Shown here: piece by piece, positions 1 to 9,239 of the stretch
Position numbering within the stretch: the first letter of the stretch is position 1
Layout: every line of letters starts with the position of its first letter
Assembly (NCBI RefSeq): GCF_013378075.1
Contig: NZ_CP051131.1
Coordinates: forward strand, 3,112,501-3,176,500
Reading direction: 5' to 3'
Length of the DNA stretch: 64,000 bases
Source: Parasphingopyxis algicola
GTDB lineage: Bacteria > Pseudomonadota > Alphaproteobacteria > Sphingomonadales > Sphingomonadaceae
Translations under genes and position numbers: made by a program
Notes under the pieces: generated by a model
Told to the model about the DNA's origin: nothing
Databases searched by the model: none
The model's input: the letters and a program-made list of their open reading frames with translations, nothing else

Positions 1-56
1 GGATCATTTCCTTCGTGCTGGCGCTCGCCGGCCTGTCGACGCTGAAGCTCAGATGA
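1..56 (+). CDS. mraY: MraY C-terminal end (partial)
   Basis: Only the last 17 codons are in the window, reading IISFVLALAGLSTLKLR and then TGA. This is the typical C-terminal transmembrane end of phospho-N-acetylmuramoyl-pentapeptide-transferase, the membrane enzyme that makes lipid I. The stop codon overlaps the murD start as ATGA, and the dcw gene order that follows supports the call. The 5' part lies outside the window. Confidence 0.85.
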   Translation, partial: IISFVLALAGLSTLKLR

Positions 57-1330
57 CGCCGGCCCGCGCCTTTGCCGGAAAACGCTACGCCGTGCTCGGT
101 TTGGCGCGGACAGGGCTTTCGGTCGTCGACTATCTGTGGCGGTCGAGCGCGAGCGTCACCGCCTGGGACGATCGCGAAGAGGCGCGCGCGATGGTGCAGG
201 ACAAGGCGACGCTGGCCGATCCGCTGGAGCTGGATCTTTCGAAATTCGCCGGCGTCGTCGTTTCGCCCGGCGTGCCGATCAATCGTCATCCGATCGCCGA
301 CAAGGCGCGCGAGGCGGAGATACCGCTGATCGGCGATATCGAGCTGTTCGCCCAGGCGCGTCCGGAGCTGCCGCCGCACAAGGTGGTCGGGATCACCGGC
401 ACGAACGGCAAGTCCACGACGACCGCACTGATCCATCACATCATCGAGACCGCCGGTATTCCGGCGCGGCTCGGCGGCAATATCGGCAAGCCGATCCTTG
501 GCGAGCGCGAGCTGGAAGCGGGCGGCGTTTATGTGCTGGAACTTTCCTCCTTCCAGATCGACCTGACCCAGCGGCTGGATTGCGATGTCGCGATCCTCCT
601 GAACATCACGCCCGACCATCTCGACCGCTACGAGAATTTCGACGCTTATGCGGCAGCCAAGGCGCGGCTGTTCGAAATGCAGTCGGAAGATCATGCGAAG
701 ATCATCGCGATCGATGACGAGCCGAGCCGGAAGATCGCGGCGGAAGCCGACGGTGTCGTTATCCAGATTTCGGCCGGCGGCTGCATGGACCAGTCCGGCT
801 GGTCCGCCTTGCAGGGGCCGCACAATGCGCAGAACGCGATCGCCGCGATGAGCGCCGCACGCCGCCTCGGCATCGGTGAAGAGGCGATCGAACAGGGCCT
901 GCGCACCTTTCCCGGCCTTCCGCACCGGATGGAGCGCGTGGCCGACAGGGACGGGGTTCTCTTCGTCAACGACAGCAAGGCGACCAACCCGACATCCGCC
1001 GCGCCGGCGCTTGCCGCCTATCCGGCCATTCACTGGATACTGGGCGGGCGCGCCAAGTCCGACGATCTCAACGCCTGCGAACCCTATTTCGATCACGTCC
1101 GGGCCGCGTATACGATCGGCGAGACGGCGGACATGTTCGAAAAGCTGCTCGCGCCGAAGATGCCGGTCAGCAATTGCGGGACGATGCGCAAAGCCGTGAA
1201 GCTGGCGGCGCAGGCGGCCAAGTCCGGCGAGACCGTGCTGCTTTCTCCAGCATGCGCGTCCTTCGACCAGTATCGCGATTTCGAGGAGCGCGGCGACGAT
1301 TTCCGCGCCGCCGTGGGGAGCCTGTCATGA
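53..1330 (+). CDS. murD: UDP-N-acetylmuramoylalanine--D-glutamate ligase
   Basis: Cytoplasmic Mur ligase that adds D-glutamate to UDP-MurNAc-L-Ala in peptidoglycan precursor synthesis. The 425-residue protein has an N-terminal Rossmann-like UDP-binding part (AVLGLARTGLS near residues 13-23), the Mur ligase P-loop GTNGKST at residues 116-122, the central ATPase motif LLNITPDHLDRY, and a C-terminal domain with NDSKATNP and LSPACASFDQ, all MurD hallmarks. The length is slightly short for the family (about 440-470). It overlaps mraY and ftsW by 4 bp at each end, so translation is probably coupled along the dcw operon. Confidence 0.96.
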   Translation: MTPARAFAGKRYAVLGLARTGLSVVDYLWRSSASVTAWDDREEARAMVQDKATLADPLELDLSKFAGVVVSPGVPINRHPIADKAREAEIPLIGDIELFAQARPELPPHKVVGITGTNGKSTTTALIHHIIETAGIPARLGGNIGKPILGERELEAGGVYVLELSSFQIDLTQRLDCDVAILLNITPDHLDRYENFDAYAAAKARLFEMQSEDHAKIIAIDDEPSRKIAAEADGVVIQISAGGCMDQSGWSALQGPHNAQNAIAAMSAARRLGIGEEAIEQGLRTFPGLPHRMERVADRDGVLFVNDSKATNPTSAAPALAAYPAIHWILGGRAKSDDLNACEPYFDHVRAAYTIGETADMFEKLLAPKMPVSNCGTMRKAVKLAAQAAKSGETVLLSPACASFDQYRDFEERGDDFRAAVGSLS

Positions 1331-2535
1331 ACATGGAATCCGCCATCGCAAAAACCGCCACGCCGAAAGCCGAACGCCGGCCCTTTGGCGACTATATCGG
1401 CCGTTCGCACAAGGGGCCGCTCGGCGAATGGTTCTGGGAGATCGATCGCGTTCTCCTGCTGCTTGTCACGATCCTGATCTCGATCGGCCTGATCGCCGTG
1501 GCAGCGGCGTCACCGGCCGCGGCCGAACGCTATTCGGGCGACAGTCTCCAGTTCCAGCAGCTCCACTACTTCTATCGGCAGATCGTCTGGTTCAGCGTCG
1601 GCGTGCCGATCATGCTCGTCATCTCGACGATGCCCAAGGAATTCGCGAAACGCTTCGCGCTGGCCGGCGCGATCTCCTGCTTCATCCTGTTGCTGCTCGT
1701 GCCGTTTCTCGGCAACGAGGTGAACGGTGCGCGGCGCTGGATCGGCTATGGCATGGCGACGCTCCAGCCGTCGGAATTCCTCAAACCCTTCTTCATCGTC
1801 GCCACGGCCTGGCTGCTCTCGCTGCGTGTGACCCAGGATCCTACTCTCCCGGTGGTCTGGGCGACGGCGATCCTGACCGGCGTGATCGCGCTGCTGCTCA
1901 TGCGCCAGCCCGATTTCGGCCAGACCGTGATCTTCGGTTCGGTCTGGATCGTTATGCTGATGATTGCGGGCGTGTCGGCGAAGATTCTGGGCGGGCTGTC
2001 CGCGCTTGGTATCGCCGGCATCGGATCGGCCTATTTTTTCTATCCGGTCGCGACGACGCGGATCAACAATTTCCTCTTCGCCGAGGGCGATAGCTACCAG
2101 GTCGACAACGCCATGCGTACGCTGACCAATGGCGGCTTTTTCGGTACTGGGCCGGGCGACGGCGAGATGAAATACCGGCTGCCCGAACCGCATACCGACT
2201 ATATTTTCTCGGTGATCGGCGAGGAGTTCGGTCTCGTCGCCTGTTTCGCCATCGCGCTGATTTTCGGTGCGATCGTGGTCCGCGTCTTCGTCAAGCTGAT
2301 CAACGAGGAGAATATTTTCTATCTTCTCGCATCGGCCGGGCTTGCGACGCAGTTCGCGATCCAGGCGCTCATTAATATGGCAGTAAATCTCGATATGGCA
2401 CCGTCCAAGGGGATGACATTGCCCTTCATTTCCTATGGCGGTTCGTCGATCATCGCCCTGTCGATCGGTTTCGGTCTGCTGCTCGCCTTTACCCGGCGCA
2501 ACCCGCACCTGCCGGCGCTGGACCGGAGGCTTTAG
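1327..2535 (+). CDS. ftsW: Septal peptidoglycan glycosyltransferase FtsW (SEDS family)
   Basis: Polytopic SEDS glycosyltransferase that polymerises glycan strands at the septum with its partner PBP. The ATG at 1327 overlaps the murD stop as ATGA; a longer reading frame exists upstream but would run through murD. The 402-residue protein has an approximately 50-residue cytoplasmic N-terminus and about ten hydrophobic segments. It shows SEDS signatures: NGARRWIGYG, QPDFGQ, the large loop with EPHTDYIFSVIGEEFG, and near the C-terminus NMAVNLDMAPSKGMTLPFISYGGSS. The position between murD and murG is standard for ftsW. Confidence 0.95.
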   Translation: MNMESAIAKTATPKAERRPFGDYIGRSHKGPLGEWFWEIDRVLLLLVTILISIGLIAVAAASPAAAERYSGDSLQFQQLHYFYRQIVWFSVGVPIMLVISTMPKEFAKRFALAGAISCFILLLLVPFLGNEVNGARRWIGYGMATLQPSEFLKPFFIVATAWLLSLRVTQDPTLPVVWATAILTGVIALLLMRQPDFGQTVIFGSVWIVMLMIAGVSAKILGGLSALGIAGIGSAYFFYPVATTRINNFLFAEGDSYQVDNAMRTLTNGGFFGTGPGDGEMKYRLPEPHTDYIFSVIGEEFGLVACFAIALIFGAIVVRVFVKLINEENIFYLLASAGLATQFAIQALINMAVNLDMAPSKGMTLPFISYGGSSIIALSIGFGLLLAFTRRNPHLPALDRRL

Positions 2536-3696
2536 ATGGGCGCGCGGCACTTCGTTCTCGCGGCCGGCGGTACGGGCGGACACATCATTCCGGCCTTCGC
2601 GCTTGCGACCGAGCTCAAGAAGCGCGGCCACTATGTGGCGCTGATCACCGACGAGCGCGGCGCGGCGATCCCCGGCACCTTCGAGGGCGACGAAAAACAT
2701 ATCCTGCCGGCGGGCCGGATCACGAAGAATCCGCTCGGCTGGCTCGGCGCGGTCAAGAATATCTGGCGCGGCCGGGCGATGGCGCGGCGGCTCTATGAAA
2801 GCTTCCATCCCGAGGCCGTGATCGGGTTCGGCGGCTATCCGGCGCTACCCGCGCTGCTCGGAGCGCTCGCTGACGATATCCCCTGCGCGATCCACGAGCA
2901 GAACGCGGTGCTCGGCCGGGTCAACCGGTTGCTCGCCGGCCGGGTCGATGTGATCGCCACGGCCTACAAGCAGGTCGGCCGGCTCAAGGAGCGACATCTC
3001 GGCAAGACACACCTGATCGGCAATCCGGTCCGCGACGAGGTGGCGATCCTCCGGTCCCAGCCGTTTCCCGCGCTCAGCGAAGACGGCATATTCCGCGTCC
3101 TCGTTACCGGCGGCAGCCAGGGCGCGAGCATTCTCTCCCAGGTCGTGCCCGACGGGCTGGCGCTGCTCCCGCTCTCCTTTCGCCGCCGGATGCAGGTCAC
3201 CCAGCAATGCCGCGAAGAGGATATCGAGCGGGTGCGGGATCGCTATGCCGATCTGGCGATCCCCGCCGATCTCGCCACCTATCTCCCCGACCTGCCCGAG
3301 CGGCTCGGCTGGGCGCATATTGTGATTGCGCGCGCGGGCGCCTCGACGATCGCCGAACTGACGACGGCGGGCCGCCCGGCGATCCTCGTCCCGCTGCCGA
3401 TCGCCACCGACGATCACCAGACCGCCAATGCCCGCGAAATGGAAGCGAGCGGCGGCGCGCGGGTCATCAAGCAGAACCATTTCACGCCCGCCGAACTTGC
3501 CAAGCAGATGCAGAAGCTCGGGCTCGAACCCGAAGCGCTGATGAACGCCGCCGGACGAGCTCGCAACGCGGGCTATCCGGATGCCACCCGCGATCTGGCC
3601 GATCTGGTCGAACGGCTGGGTCAGGGCCTGGGCGGCGAGGCGATGCCCGTGGGCGCGCCGGTGCGGGCGAAGCCCGCGATGGGCGGTGCCTCTTGA
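2536..3696 (+). CDS. murG: UDP-GlcNAc--lipid I N-acetylglucosaminyltransferase
   Basis: Peripheral membrane GT-B enzyme that converts lipid I to lipid II. The start codon immediately follows the ftsW TAG. The 386-residue protein carries the N-terminal glycine-rich loop GGTGGH at residues 11-16, a second glycine-rich element VTGGSQGA at the interdomain region, and the UDP-GlcNAc-binding region [34 protein letters not shown] (split here by description only: key residues are RAGASTIAE and the DDHQ motif). The C-terminal tail of about 30 residues ([10 protein letters not shown] onward) is a low-complexity extension. Confidence 0.96.
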   Translation: MGARHFVLAAGGTGGHIIPAFALATELKKRGHYVALITDERGAAIPGTFEGDEKHILPAGRITKNPLGWLGAVKNIWRGRAMARRLYESFHPEAVIGFGGYPALPALLGALADDIPCAIHEQNAVLGRVNRLLAGRVDVIATAYKQVGRLKERHLGKTHLIGNPVRDEVAILRSQPFPALSEDGIFRVLVTGGSQGASILSQVVPDGLALLPLSFRRRMQVTQQCREEDIERVRDRYADLAIPADLATYLPDLPERLGWAHIVIARAGASTIAELTTAGRPAILVPLPIATDDHQTANAREMEASGGARVIKQNHFTPAELAKQMQKLGLEPEALMNAAGRARNAGYPDATRDLADLVERLGQGLGGEAMPVGAPVRAKPAMGGAS

Positions 3697-5099
3697 AGGG
3701 TTTCGGCACCGATATCGGAACGATCCATTTCGTTGGCATCGGCGGCATCGGCATGTCGGGCATCGCCCGGGTCATGCACAATCTCGGCTATAGCGTGCAG
3801 GGTTCGGACATCGCCGAAGGACCGGCGGTCGAAGCGCTGCGCGAGCGCGGGATGAAGGTGTTTGTCGGTCACGATCCCGACAATCTCGGGGATTCAGCGG
3901 TCGTCGTTACCTCGACCGCAATCCAGCGCGGCAATCCCGAAGTCGAGAGCGCGCTCGAACGGCGGATTCCGGTCGTGCGGCGGGCGGAAATGCTCGCCGA
4001 ACTGATGAAGTTGAAGGCGACCGTCGCCATCGCGGGCACCCATGGCAAGACGACGACGACCTCGCTCGTCGCCGCGATGCTCGACGCGGGCGGGCTCGAT
4101 CCGACGGTGATCAATGGCGGCGTGATCAACGCCTATGGCGCAAATGCGCGGGTCGGCGAGGGCGACTGGATGGTCGTCGAGGCCGATGAGAGCGACGGCA
4201 GTTTCCTGCGGCTCGACGGTACGATCGCGATCGTCACCAATATCGATCCCGAACATCTCGACCATTATGGCAGCTTCGACAAGGTCAAGGACGCTTATAT
4301 CGAGTTCGTCGAGAATGTGCCCTTCTATGGCGTTGCGCTGCTCTGCCTAGACCATCCCGAGGTGCAGGCGATCATCCCGCGCGTCCGCGACCGCCGGATC
4401 GTGACCTATGGGTTCGGCGCGCAGGCCGATGTCCGGGCGGAGAATATCGCGGCGGACAATGGCGGCAATCGTTTCGATGTGGTGGTCCGCGATCGCGATG
4501 GCGAGACGCGCCGGATCGAGGGTATCGAACTGCCCATGGCCGGACGCCATAATGTCCAGAACGCGCTGGCCGCGATCGGCGCCGCGCTGGAACTCGGCAT
4601 CGACGATGACGTGATCGCCAAGGGCTTTGCCGATTTCGGCGGCGTGAAGCGGCGCTTCACCAAGGTCGGCGAAATCGACGGTGTGCCGGTGATCGACGAT
4701 TACGGCCATCACCCGGTCGAAATCCGCGCGGCACTGGCAGCCGCCCGCGAGGGCAGTGCGGGTCGGGTCCTCGCCGTGATCCAGCCACACCGCTATACGC
4801 GGCTGCGCGATCTGCTCGAGGAATTCGAAACGGCTTGCAACGATGCCGATGCAGTCTACGTGACCCCGGTATATCCGGCGGGCGAAGAGCCGATCGAAGG
4901 GATCGACGCCGAGACCCTGGTCAACGGCCTCAAGGAACGCGGGCACCGCTCGGCCCAGACCGTGGCCGACGAGGCTGAGCTGGCCTCGGCGCTCGCGGGA
5001 AATATCGAAAGCGGCGACATGATCGTCTGTCTCGGCGCGGGCGACATCACTCGCTGGGCGGCGAAACTTGCGGACCGGATCGGGGAGGCGCGCGCATGA
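3693..5099 (+). CDS. murC: UDP-N-acetylmuramate--L-alanine ligase
   Basis: First Mur ligase, adding L-alanine to UDP-MurNAc. I chose the TTG at 3693, which overlaps the murG stop as TTGA and gives a 468-residue protein beginning [18 protein letters not shown]. The open frame extends upstream through murG, but that part is not MurC-like. Motifs are GIGGIGMSG at 15-23, the ATP loop GTHGKTTTT at 115-123, [20 protein letters not shown], and [10 protein letters not shown] in the C-terminal domain. TTG start with four-base overlap fits the coupling seen in the whole cluster. Confidence 0.95.
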   Translation: MKGFGTDIGTIHFVGIGGIGMSGIARVMHNLGYSVQGSDIAEGPAVEALRERGMKVFVGHDPDNLGDSAVVVTSTAIQRGNPEVESALERRIPVVRRAEMLAELMKLKATVAIAGTHGKTTTTSLVAAMLDAGGLDPTVINGGVINAYGANARVGEGDWMVVEADESDGSFLRLDGTIAIVTNIDPEHLDHYGSFDKVKDAYIEFVENVPFYGVALLCLDHPEVQAIIPRVRDRRIVTYGFGAQADVRAENIAADNGGNRFDVVVRDRDGETRRIEGIELPMAGRHNVQNALAAIGAALELGIDDDVIAKGFADFGGVKRRFTKVGEIDGVPVIDDYGHHPVEIRAALAAAREGSAGRVLAVIQPHRYTRLRDLLEEFETACNDADAVYVTPVYPAGEEPIEGIDAETLVNGLKERGHRSAQTVADEAELASALAGNIESGDMIVCLGAGDITRWAAKLADRIGEARA

Positions 5100-6004
5100 G
5101 TCCAATGGATGTCCTTACCGGTCTCCCACCCCTCGAAGGCTCGGTGAAACGGGGCGGCAGCCTCGCCGATTTCATCTGGTTCCGCTGCGGCGGGCCGGCC
5201 GAATGGCTGGTGAAGCCAAGCGATATCGAGGACTTGTCGCAATTTCTGAGCCAGCTCGACCCCGCTATTCCGGTCCTGCCGGTCGGTGTCGGATCGAACC
5301 TGATCGTCCGCGACGGCGGCGTGCGCGGCGTGGTTGTCCGATTGCCGAAAAGCTTTGCGAAGATTTCGATAGAAGACGGTCATCGCGTCCGCGCCGGCGG
5401 TTCCGCGATGGGGATTACGGTCGCGAGCAAGGCGCGCGATGCGGGTATTGCGGGCCTCGAATTTCTGCGCGGGATTCCCGGCACCGCGGGCGGCGCGGTC
5501 CGGATGAACGCCGGAGCCTATGGCCGCGAGGTTAAGGACATCCTGGTCGAGGCGACGCTGGTCATGCGCGACGGTACGGTCGAGACCTGGCCGCTCGAAC
5601 GGTTCGACTACAGCTATCGGCATTCCGCGGTCCCGGCGGGCGCCGTGATTGTCGAGGCGCTGTTCAAAGGCGTGCCCGGTGACCCGGAAACGATCGGTGC
5701 CGAAATGGACCGGATCGCCGCCGAGCGCGAGGCCTCCCAGCCGCTGCGTTCGCGCACCGGCGGTTCGACCTTCAAGAACCCGCCGGGGCACAAGGCCTGG
5801 CAGCTTGTGGACGCGGCCGGGTGCCGGGGGCTGACGATCGGTGGCGCGCAGGTCTCCGAAAAGCACACCAATTTCCTGCTCAATACCGGCGATGCGACCG
5901 CCGCCGATATCGAGGCGCTGGGAGATGAGGTGCGCCGCCGGGTCTTCGAACATTCCGGCATCGAGCTGGAATGGGAAATCCAGCGCGTGGGGGATGCCGA
6001 ATGA
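5096..6004 (+). CDS. murB: UDP-N-acetylenolpyruvoylglucosamine reductase
   Basis: FAD-dependent reductase that makes UDP-MurNAc. The 302-residue protein has the FAD-binding [13 protein letters not shown] near residues 63-75, [18 protein letters not shown] at 127-143, the catalytic serine in GGSTFKNP (Ser224), and the catalytic glutamate near the C-terminus (Glu292 in LEWEIQ). The region is of the shorter MurB type common in alphaproteobacteria. ATGA overlaps with murC upstream and ddl downstream. Confidence 0.96.
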   Translation: MSPMDVLTGLPPLEGSVKRGGSLADFIWFRCGGPAEWLVKPSDIEDLSQFLSQLDPAIPVLPVGVGSNLIVRDGGVRGVVVRLPKSFAKISIEDGHRVRAGGSAMGITVASKARDAGIAGLEFLRGIPGTAGGAVRMNAGAYGREVKDILVEATLVMRDGTVETWPLERFDYSYRHSAVPAGAVIVEALFKGVPGDPETIGAEMDRIAAEREASQPLRSRTGGSTFKNPPGHKAWQLVDAAGCRGLTIGGAQVSEKHTNFLLNTGDATAADIEALGDEVRRRVFEHSGIELEWEIQRVGDAE

Positions 6005-6921
6005 CCAAGGCGCTCAATATCGCGGTGCTGATGGGCGGCTGGTCGGCCGAACGCGAAGTCTCTCTGATGAGCGGGGCAGGGGTCGCCGAGGCGCTCGAAG
6101 GTCTCGGCCACACGGTCACCTGCGTCGATATGGACCGCAACGTCGCGATGGTGCTGCACGGGATCCGGCCCGACCTCGTGTTCAACGCGCTGCACGGGAC
6201 GCCGGGCGAGGACGGATCGGTGCAGGGCATGCTCGATCTGATGCAGATTCCCTACACCCATTCGGGCATGGCCACATCGGTCGTGGCGATCGACAAGGTG
6301 CTGACGAAACAGGTGCTGATGCCGCACGGCATTCCGATGCCGGGTGGCCTGATCGTCGAGAGCGAAGGGCTGTATGCCGCCGATCCCATGCCGCGCCCCT
6401 ATGTACTCAAGCCGGTCAACGAAGGCTCGTCGGTCGGTGTCGCGATCGTCACCGAAGAGGGCAATTACGGCTCTCCGATCGGCCGGGATACCGAGGGCCC
6501 GTGGCGCGAATTCGACAGCCTGCTTGCTGAACCGTTCATCCGCGGCCGTGAACTGACGACCGCCGTGATCGGCGACGAGGCGCTCGGCGTGACCGAACTC
6601 GTGCCGAAAAGCGGCTTCTACGATTACGACGCCAAATATACCGATGGCATGACCGAGCATATCTGCCCGGCCGACATTCCCGCCGACATTGCCAAGCGCT
6701 GTATGGACATCGCACTCAAGGCGCACCGGCTGCTCGACTGCCGGGGAACCAGCCGCTCCGATTATCGATGGGATGACCGCAAGGGCCGCGACGGGCTGTT
6801 CCTGCTCGAGGTCAACACCCAGCCCGGAATGACGCCGCTGAGCCTCGTTCCCGAACAGGCGAAACACAAGGGGATGAGCTATGCCGAGCTCGTCCAGCGG
6901 ATAGTGGAGGAAGCGCTATGA
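6001..6921 (+). CDS. ddl: D-alanine--D-alanine ligase
   Basis: ATP-grasp enzyme that makes the D-Ala-D-Ala dipeptide. The ATG at 6001 overlaps the murB stop; an upstream ATG at 5971 would only add residues read from murB. The 306-residue protein starts [21 protein letters not shown], with the GGWSAEREVSLMSG loop, the central KPVNEGSSVGV lysine/serine motif and the C-terminal metal and substrate site DGLFLLEVNTQPGMTPLSLVP. The length is normal for Ddl. Confidence 0.96.
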   Translation: MTKALNIAVLMGGWSAEREVSLMSGAGVAEALEGLGHTVTCVDMDRNVAMVLHGIRPDLVFNALHGTPGEDGSVQGMLDLMQIPYTHSGMATSVVAIDKVLTKQVLMPHGIPMPGGLIVESEGLYAADPMPRPYVLKPVNEGSSVGVAIVTEEGNYGSPIGRDTEGPWREFDSLLAEPFIRGRELTTAVIGDEALGVTELVPKSGFYDYDAKYTDGMTEHICPADIPADIAKRCMDIALKAHRLLDCRGTSRSDYRWDDRKGRDGLFLLEVNTQPGMTPLSLVPEQAKHKGMSYAELVQRIVEEAL

Positions 6922-7841
6922 GCCAGACTCGCAAAGCACGTCGGACCAGCGCGCCGAAAAAACGCGCGACGGTGAAACGCAAGCCAGCGAAAAAGGTCAA
7001 GCGGCAGCCGTTCGCGGCCCAGCTGGCGACGGTGTTGCCGGTGGAAGAGGCGACGATCCGCCGGACCGGCGGCTGGTTGGTCATTGCGCTGCTCGCCGCA
7101 CTGGTGCTGGGCGCGTCGATGATGCTTCGCCTGCCGCAGATGATCGCTTGGCAGCTGGGCGAAGGCGTCGGCCGGCTTGGCTTCACGGTGGAACGTGTCG
7201 AAATCCAGGGCATCGACCAGATGGAGCGGCTGCCGGTTTACGCCGTGGCGCTCGACCAGCCGTCCATGGCGATGCCCAATGTCGATATCGCCGAAATCCG
7301 CGATCGCGTCGAGGCGCTGAGTTGGGTGCAGGAAGCGCGCGTGTCGCGCCGCCTACCCGATACGCTGGTCGTGTCGATCACCGAGCGTATGCCGACGGCG
7401 ATCTGGCAGCATGAGCAGCAGCTCTATCTTGTCGATGGCGAAGGCGCCGTGCTGGAGGAGGTTGCGCTTGATGCGATGCCGGACCTGCCGCTGATCATCG
7501 GTCCGCGCGCCAACCACCAGGTGGCGAATTTCGAGGCGTTGATGGAGCGCGCACCGGCGCTGCGTCCGATGCTGTCCGGCGCGACCTGGGTCGGCAACCG
7601 GCGCTGGGACTTGCGGTTCCAGTCCGGCGAGATCCTGGCCTTGCCCGAAGGTGAGGCGGATGCGGCCCGCGCGCTCATCCGCTTTGCGCGGATGGACGGG
7701 GTGACCGGTTTGCTCGGCGAGGGATTCCGACGGTTCGACATGCGCGTGCCGGACCGGTTCGTGGTGCGCGTCGCGCGGGACGCCGAACGGCCGCCCGCAC
7801 CCGCCGATGGCGACGACAGCGGCGATTCGGATACGATCTGA
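6918..7841 (+). CDS. ftsQ: Cell division protein FtsQ
   Basis: Bitopic division protein that links cytoplasmic and periplasmic parts of the divisome. The 307-residue product has a very basic cytoplasmic N-terminus (KARRTSAPKKRATVKRKPAKK), one hydrophobic segment at about residues 52-72, a POTRA domain starting near VERVEIQGIDQMERLPV, and an FtsQ/DivIB-like periplasmic part with SWVQEARVSRRLPDTLVVSITERMPTAIW. It overlaps ddl by 4 bp and is followed by ftsA after a 16-bp gap with a strong purine-rich ribosome site. The acidic C-terminal tail DGDDSGDSDTI is variable. Confidence 0.94.
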   Translation: MSQTRKARRTSAPKKRATVKRKPAKKVKRQPFAAQLATVLPVEEATIRRTGGWLVIALLAALVLGASMMLRLPQMIAWQLGEGVGRLGFTVERVEIQGIDQMERLPVYAVALDQPSMAMPNVDIAEIRDRVEALSWVQEARVSRRLPDTLVVSITERMPTAIWQHEQQLYLVDGEGAVLEEVALDAMPDLPLIIGPRANHQVANFEALMERAPALRPMLSGATWVGNRRWDLRFQSGEILALPEGEADAARALIRFARMDGVTGLLGEGFRRFDMRVPDRFVVRVARDAERPPAPADGDDSGDSDTI

Positions 7842-7857
7842 GGAAGGGAAGGGGATT

Positions 7858-9117
7858 ATGGCACAGGGACGCACCGACAATCTGATCACCGTTCTCGATA
7901 TCGGATCCTCGAAGATCTGCGCGATGATCGTGCGCAACCCCGAGGGCAGCGATTTGCAGGTGCTCGGCACCGGGCAACGCGAAAGCAAGGGCATCCGCCG
8001 CGGTTATATCGCCGACATGGAGCAGACCGAGGCGGCGATCCGCGCCGCGGTCGAGCAGGCCGAGCGCATTGCCGGGATCAATATCGACAGTGCCTGGGTC
8101 GGCTTTTCGGCGGGCGGACTGGTCAGCAAGGTGACGACGATCGAGGCCGATCTGGGTGGCTACCGGATCGAGGATGCGCATATCCGCGATCTCCACATCG
8201 CCGGGCTCAACGCGATCGATCCCGAGGATATGGAAATCCTCCACGCCCATCCCACGCTCTACACGCTGGACGGCCTGGAAGGCGTGAAAAATCCACTCGG
8301 GCTGCACGCCGACCAGCTCGGCGTCGATATCCACGCCGTGCTCACCGAACGGTCTCCGATGCGCAATCTCGATCATTGCGTGCGCAGCGCCTATCTCGGC
8401 GTCGAGGGTATCGTCGCCTCCCCGGTCGCCACCGGCTATGCCTGTCTGAGCGATGAGGAGCGCGAGCTCGGCGTCGCGCTCGTCGAACTCGGCGCGGGCG
8501 TCACCAATGTTTCGCTGTTCGCCGGCGGCATGCTGGTCGGCCTCACCTCGATCCCGATCGGCGCGGCCGATATCACCGACGCGGTCGCCACCCAGTTCGC
8601 GATGCGCCGGGCGCAGGCCGAACGGATCAAATGTTTTCACGGTTCGGCGACGACGAGCCCGCGCGACAATCACGACATGATCGATATCACCGGCGCCTCC
8701 GAAGACGAGAGCGGCGACGCGCCGCGAATCACGCGCGCGCAGCTCATCTCCGTCGTTCGCGAACGGCTCGAGGATCTGATGGCGCAGGTCGGGCAGGCGC
8801 TCGATGATATGGGATTCAGCGGTCCGGTGGGTCGGCAGGTCGTGCTGACTGGCGGCGGCGCGGAGCTCAAGGGCATCGCAGATTTTGCGCAAGGCGCGCT
8901 GGGCCGGACGGTCCGGACGGGCCGTCCGATCGCGCTGGCGGGCCTGCCCGAAGCGCATTCGGGACCGGCTTTCGCGACGCTCGCCGGGCTCGCCCGCTTC
9001 GCCGCGGAAGGGCCGGCGGACCTGCGGGTCATGCAGGATCAGGAACAGCTTGTGCACCGTACGGCGAAGGGCGGGCTGTGGAGCCGATTCATGGCTGCGT
9101 TCAAGAGTGAATATTGA
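7858..9117 (+). CDS. ftsA: Cell division protein FtsA
   Basis: Actin-like ATPase that anchors FtsZ to the membrane. The start at 7858 is preceded by the purine-rich site aggaagggaagggg; a start 17 codons upstream would overlap ftsQ and add unrelated residues. The 419-residue protein has the phosphate-1 motif TVLDIGSSKICAMI, the SHS2/1C domain, ALVELGAGVTNVSLF (phosphate 2), VVLTGGGAELKGI (adenosine motif), and a C-terminal amphipathic helix GLWSRFMAAFKSEY expected to bind the membrane. Confidence 0.96.
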   Translation: MAQGRTDNLITVLDIGSSKICAMIVRNPEGSDLQVLGTGQRESKGIRRGYIADMEQTEAAIRAAVEQAERIAGINIDSAWVGFSAGGLVSKVTTIEADLGGYRIEDAHIRDLHIAGLNAIDPEDMEILHAHPTLYTLDGLEGVKNPLGLHADQLGVDIHAVLTERSPMRNLDHCVRSAYLGVEGIVASPVATGYACLSDEERELGVALVELGAGVTNVSLFAGGMLVGLTSIPIGAADITDAVATQFAMRRAQAERIKCFHGSATTSPRDNHDMIDITGASEDESGDAPRITRAQLISVVRERLEDLMAQVGQALDDMGFSGPVGRQVVLTGGGAELKGIADFAQGALGRTVRTGRPIALAGLPEAHSGPAFATLAGLARFAAEGPADLRVMQDQEQLVHRTAKGGLWSRFMAAFKSEY

Positions 9118-9239
9118 GCGATAAAGTGAGGTTTATCCACGAGTCGCGGCACTTTTTCGCTGGCATCGCCGAGTCATTGTGTTGTAGTATTGGTTAACGT
9201 TTTGATCAGGATGCAAAATTGCAAGGGGGAGACCACGTC
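9118..9239 (+). promoter_or_regulatory. ftsA-ftsZ intergenic region with two GANTC sites and a CtrA-like half-site
   Basis: This 122-bp gap is the first sizeable one in the cluster. It contains GAGTC at 9141-9145 and again at 9171-9175, exactly 30 bp apart, and a GGTTAAC half-site at 9192-9198. GANTC is the CcrM methylation site and TTAA-N7-TTAA is the CtrA box in alphaproteobacteria; here only one TTAA half is present. A ribosome site aaggggga lies just before the ftsZ ATG. The region probably holds the main ftsZ promoter, but I could not define -35 and -10 boxes convincingly. Confidence 0.4.
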
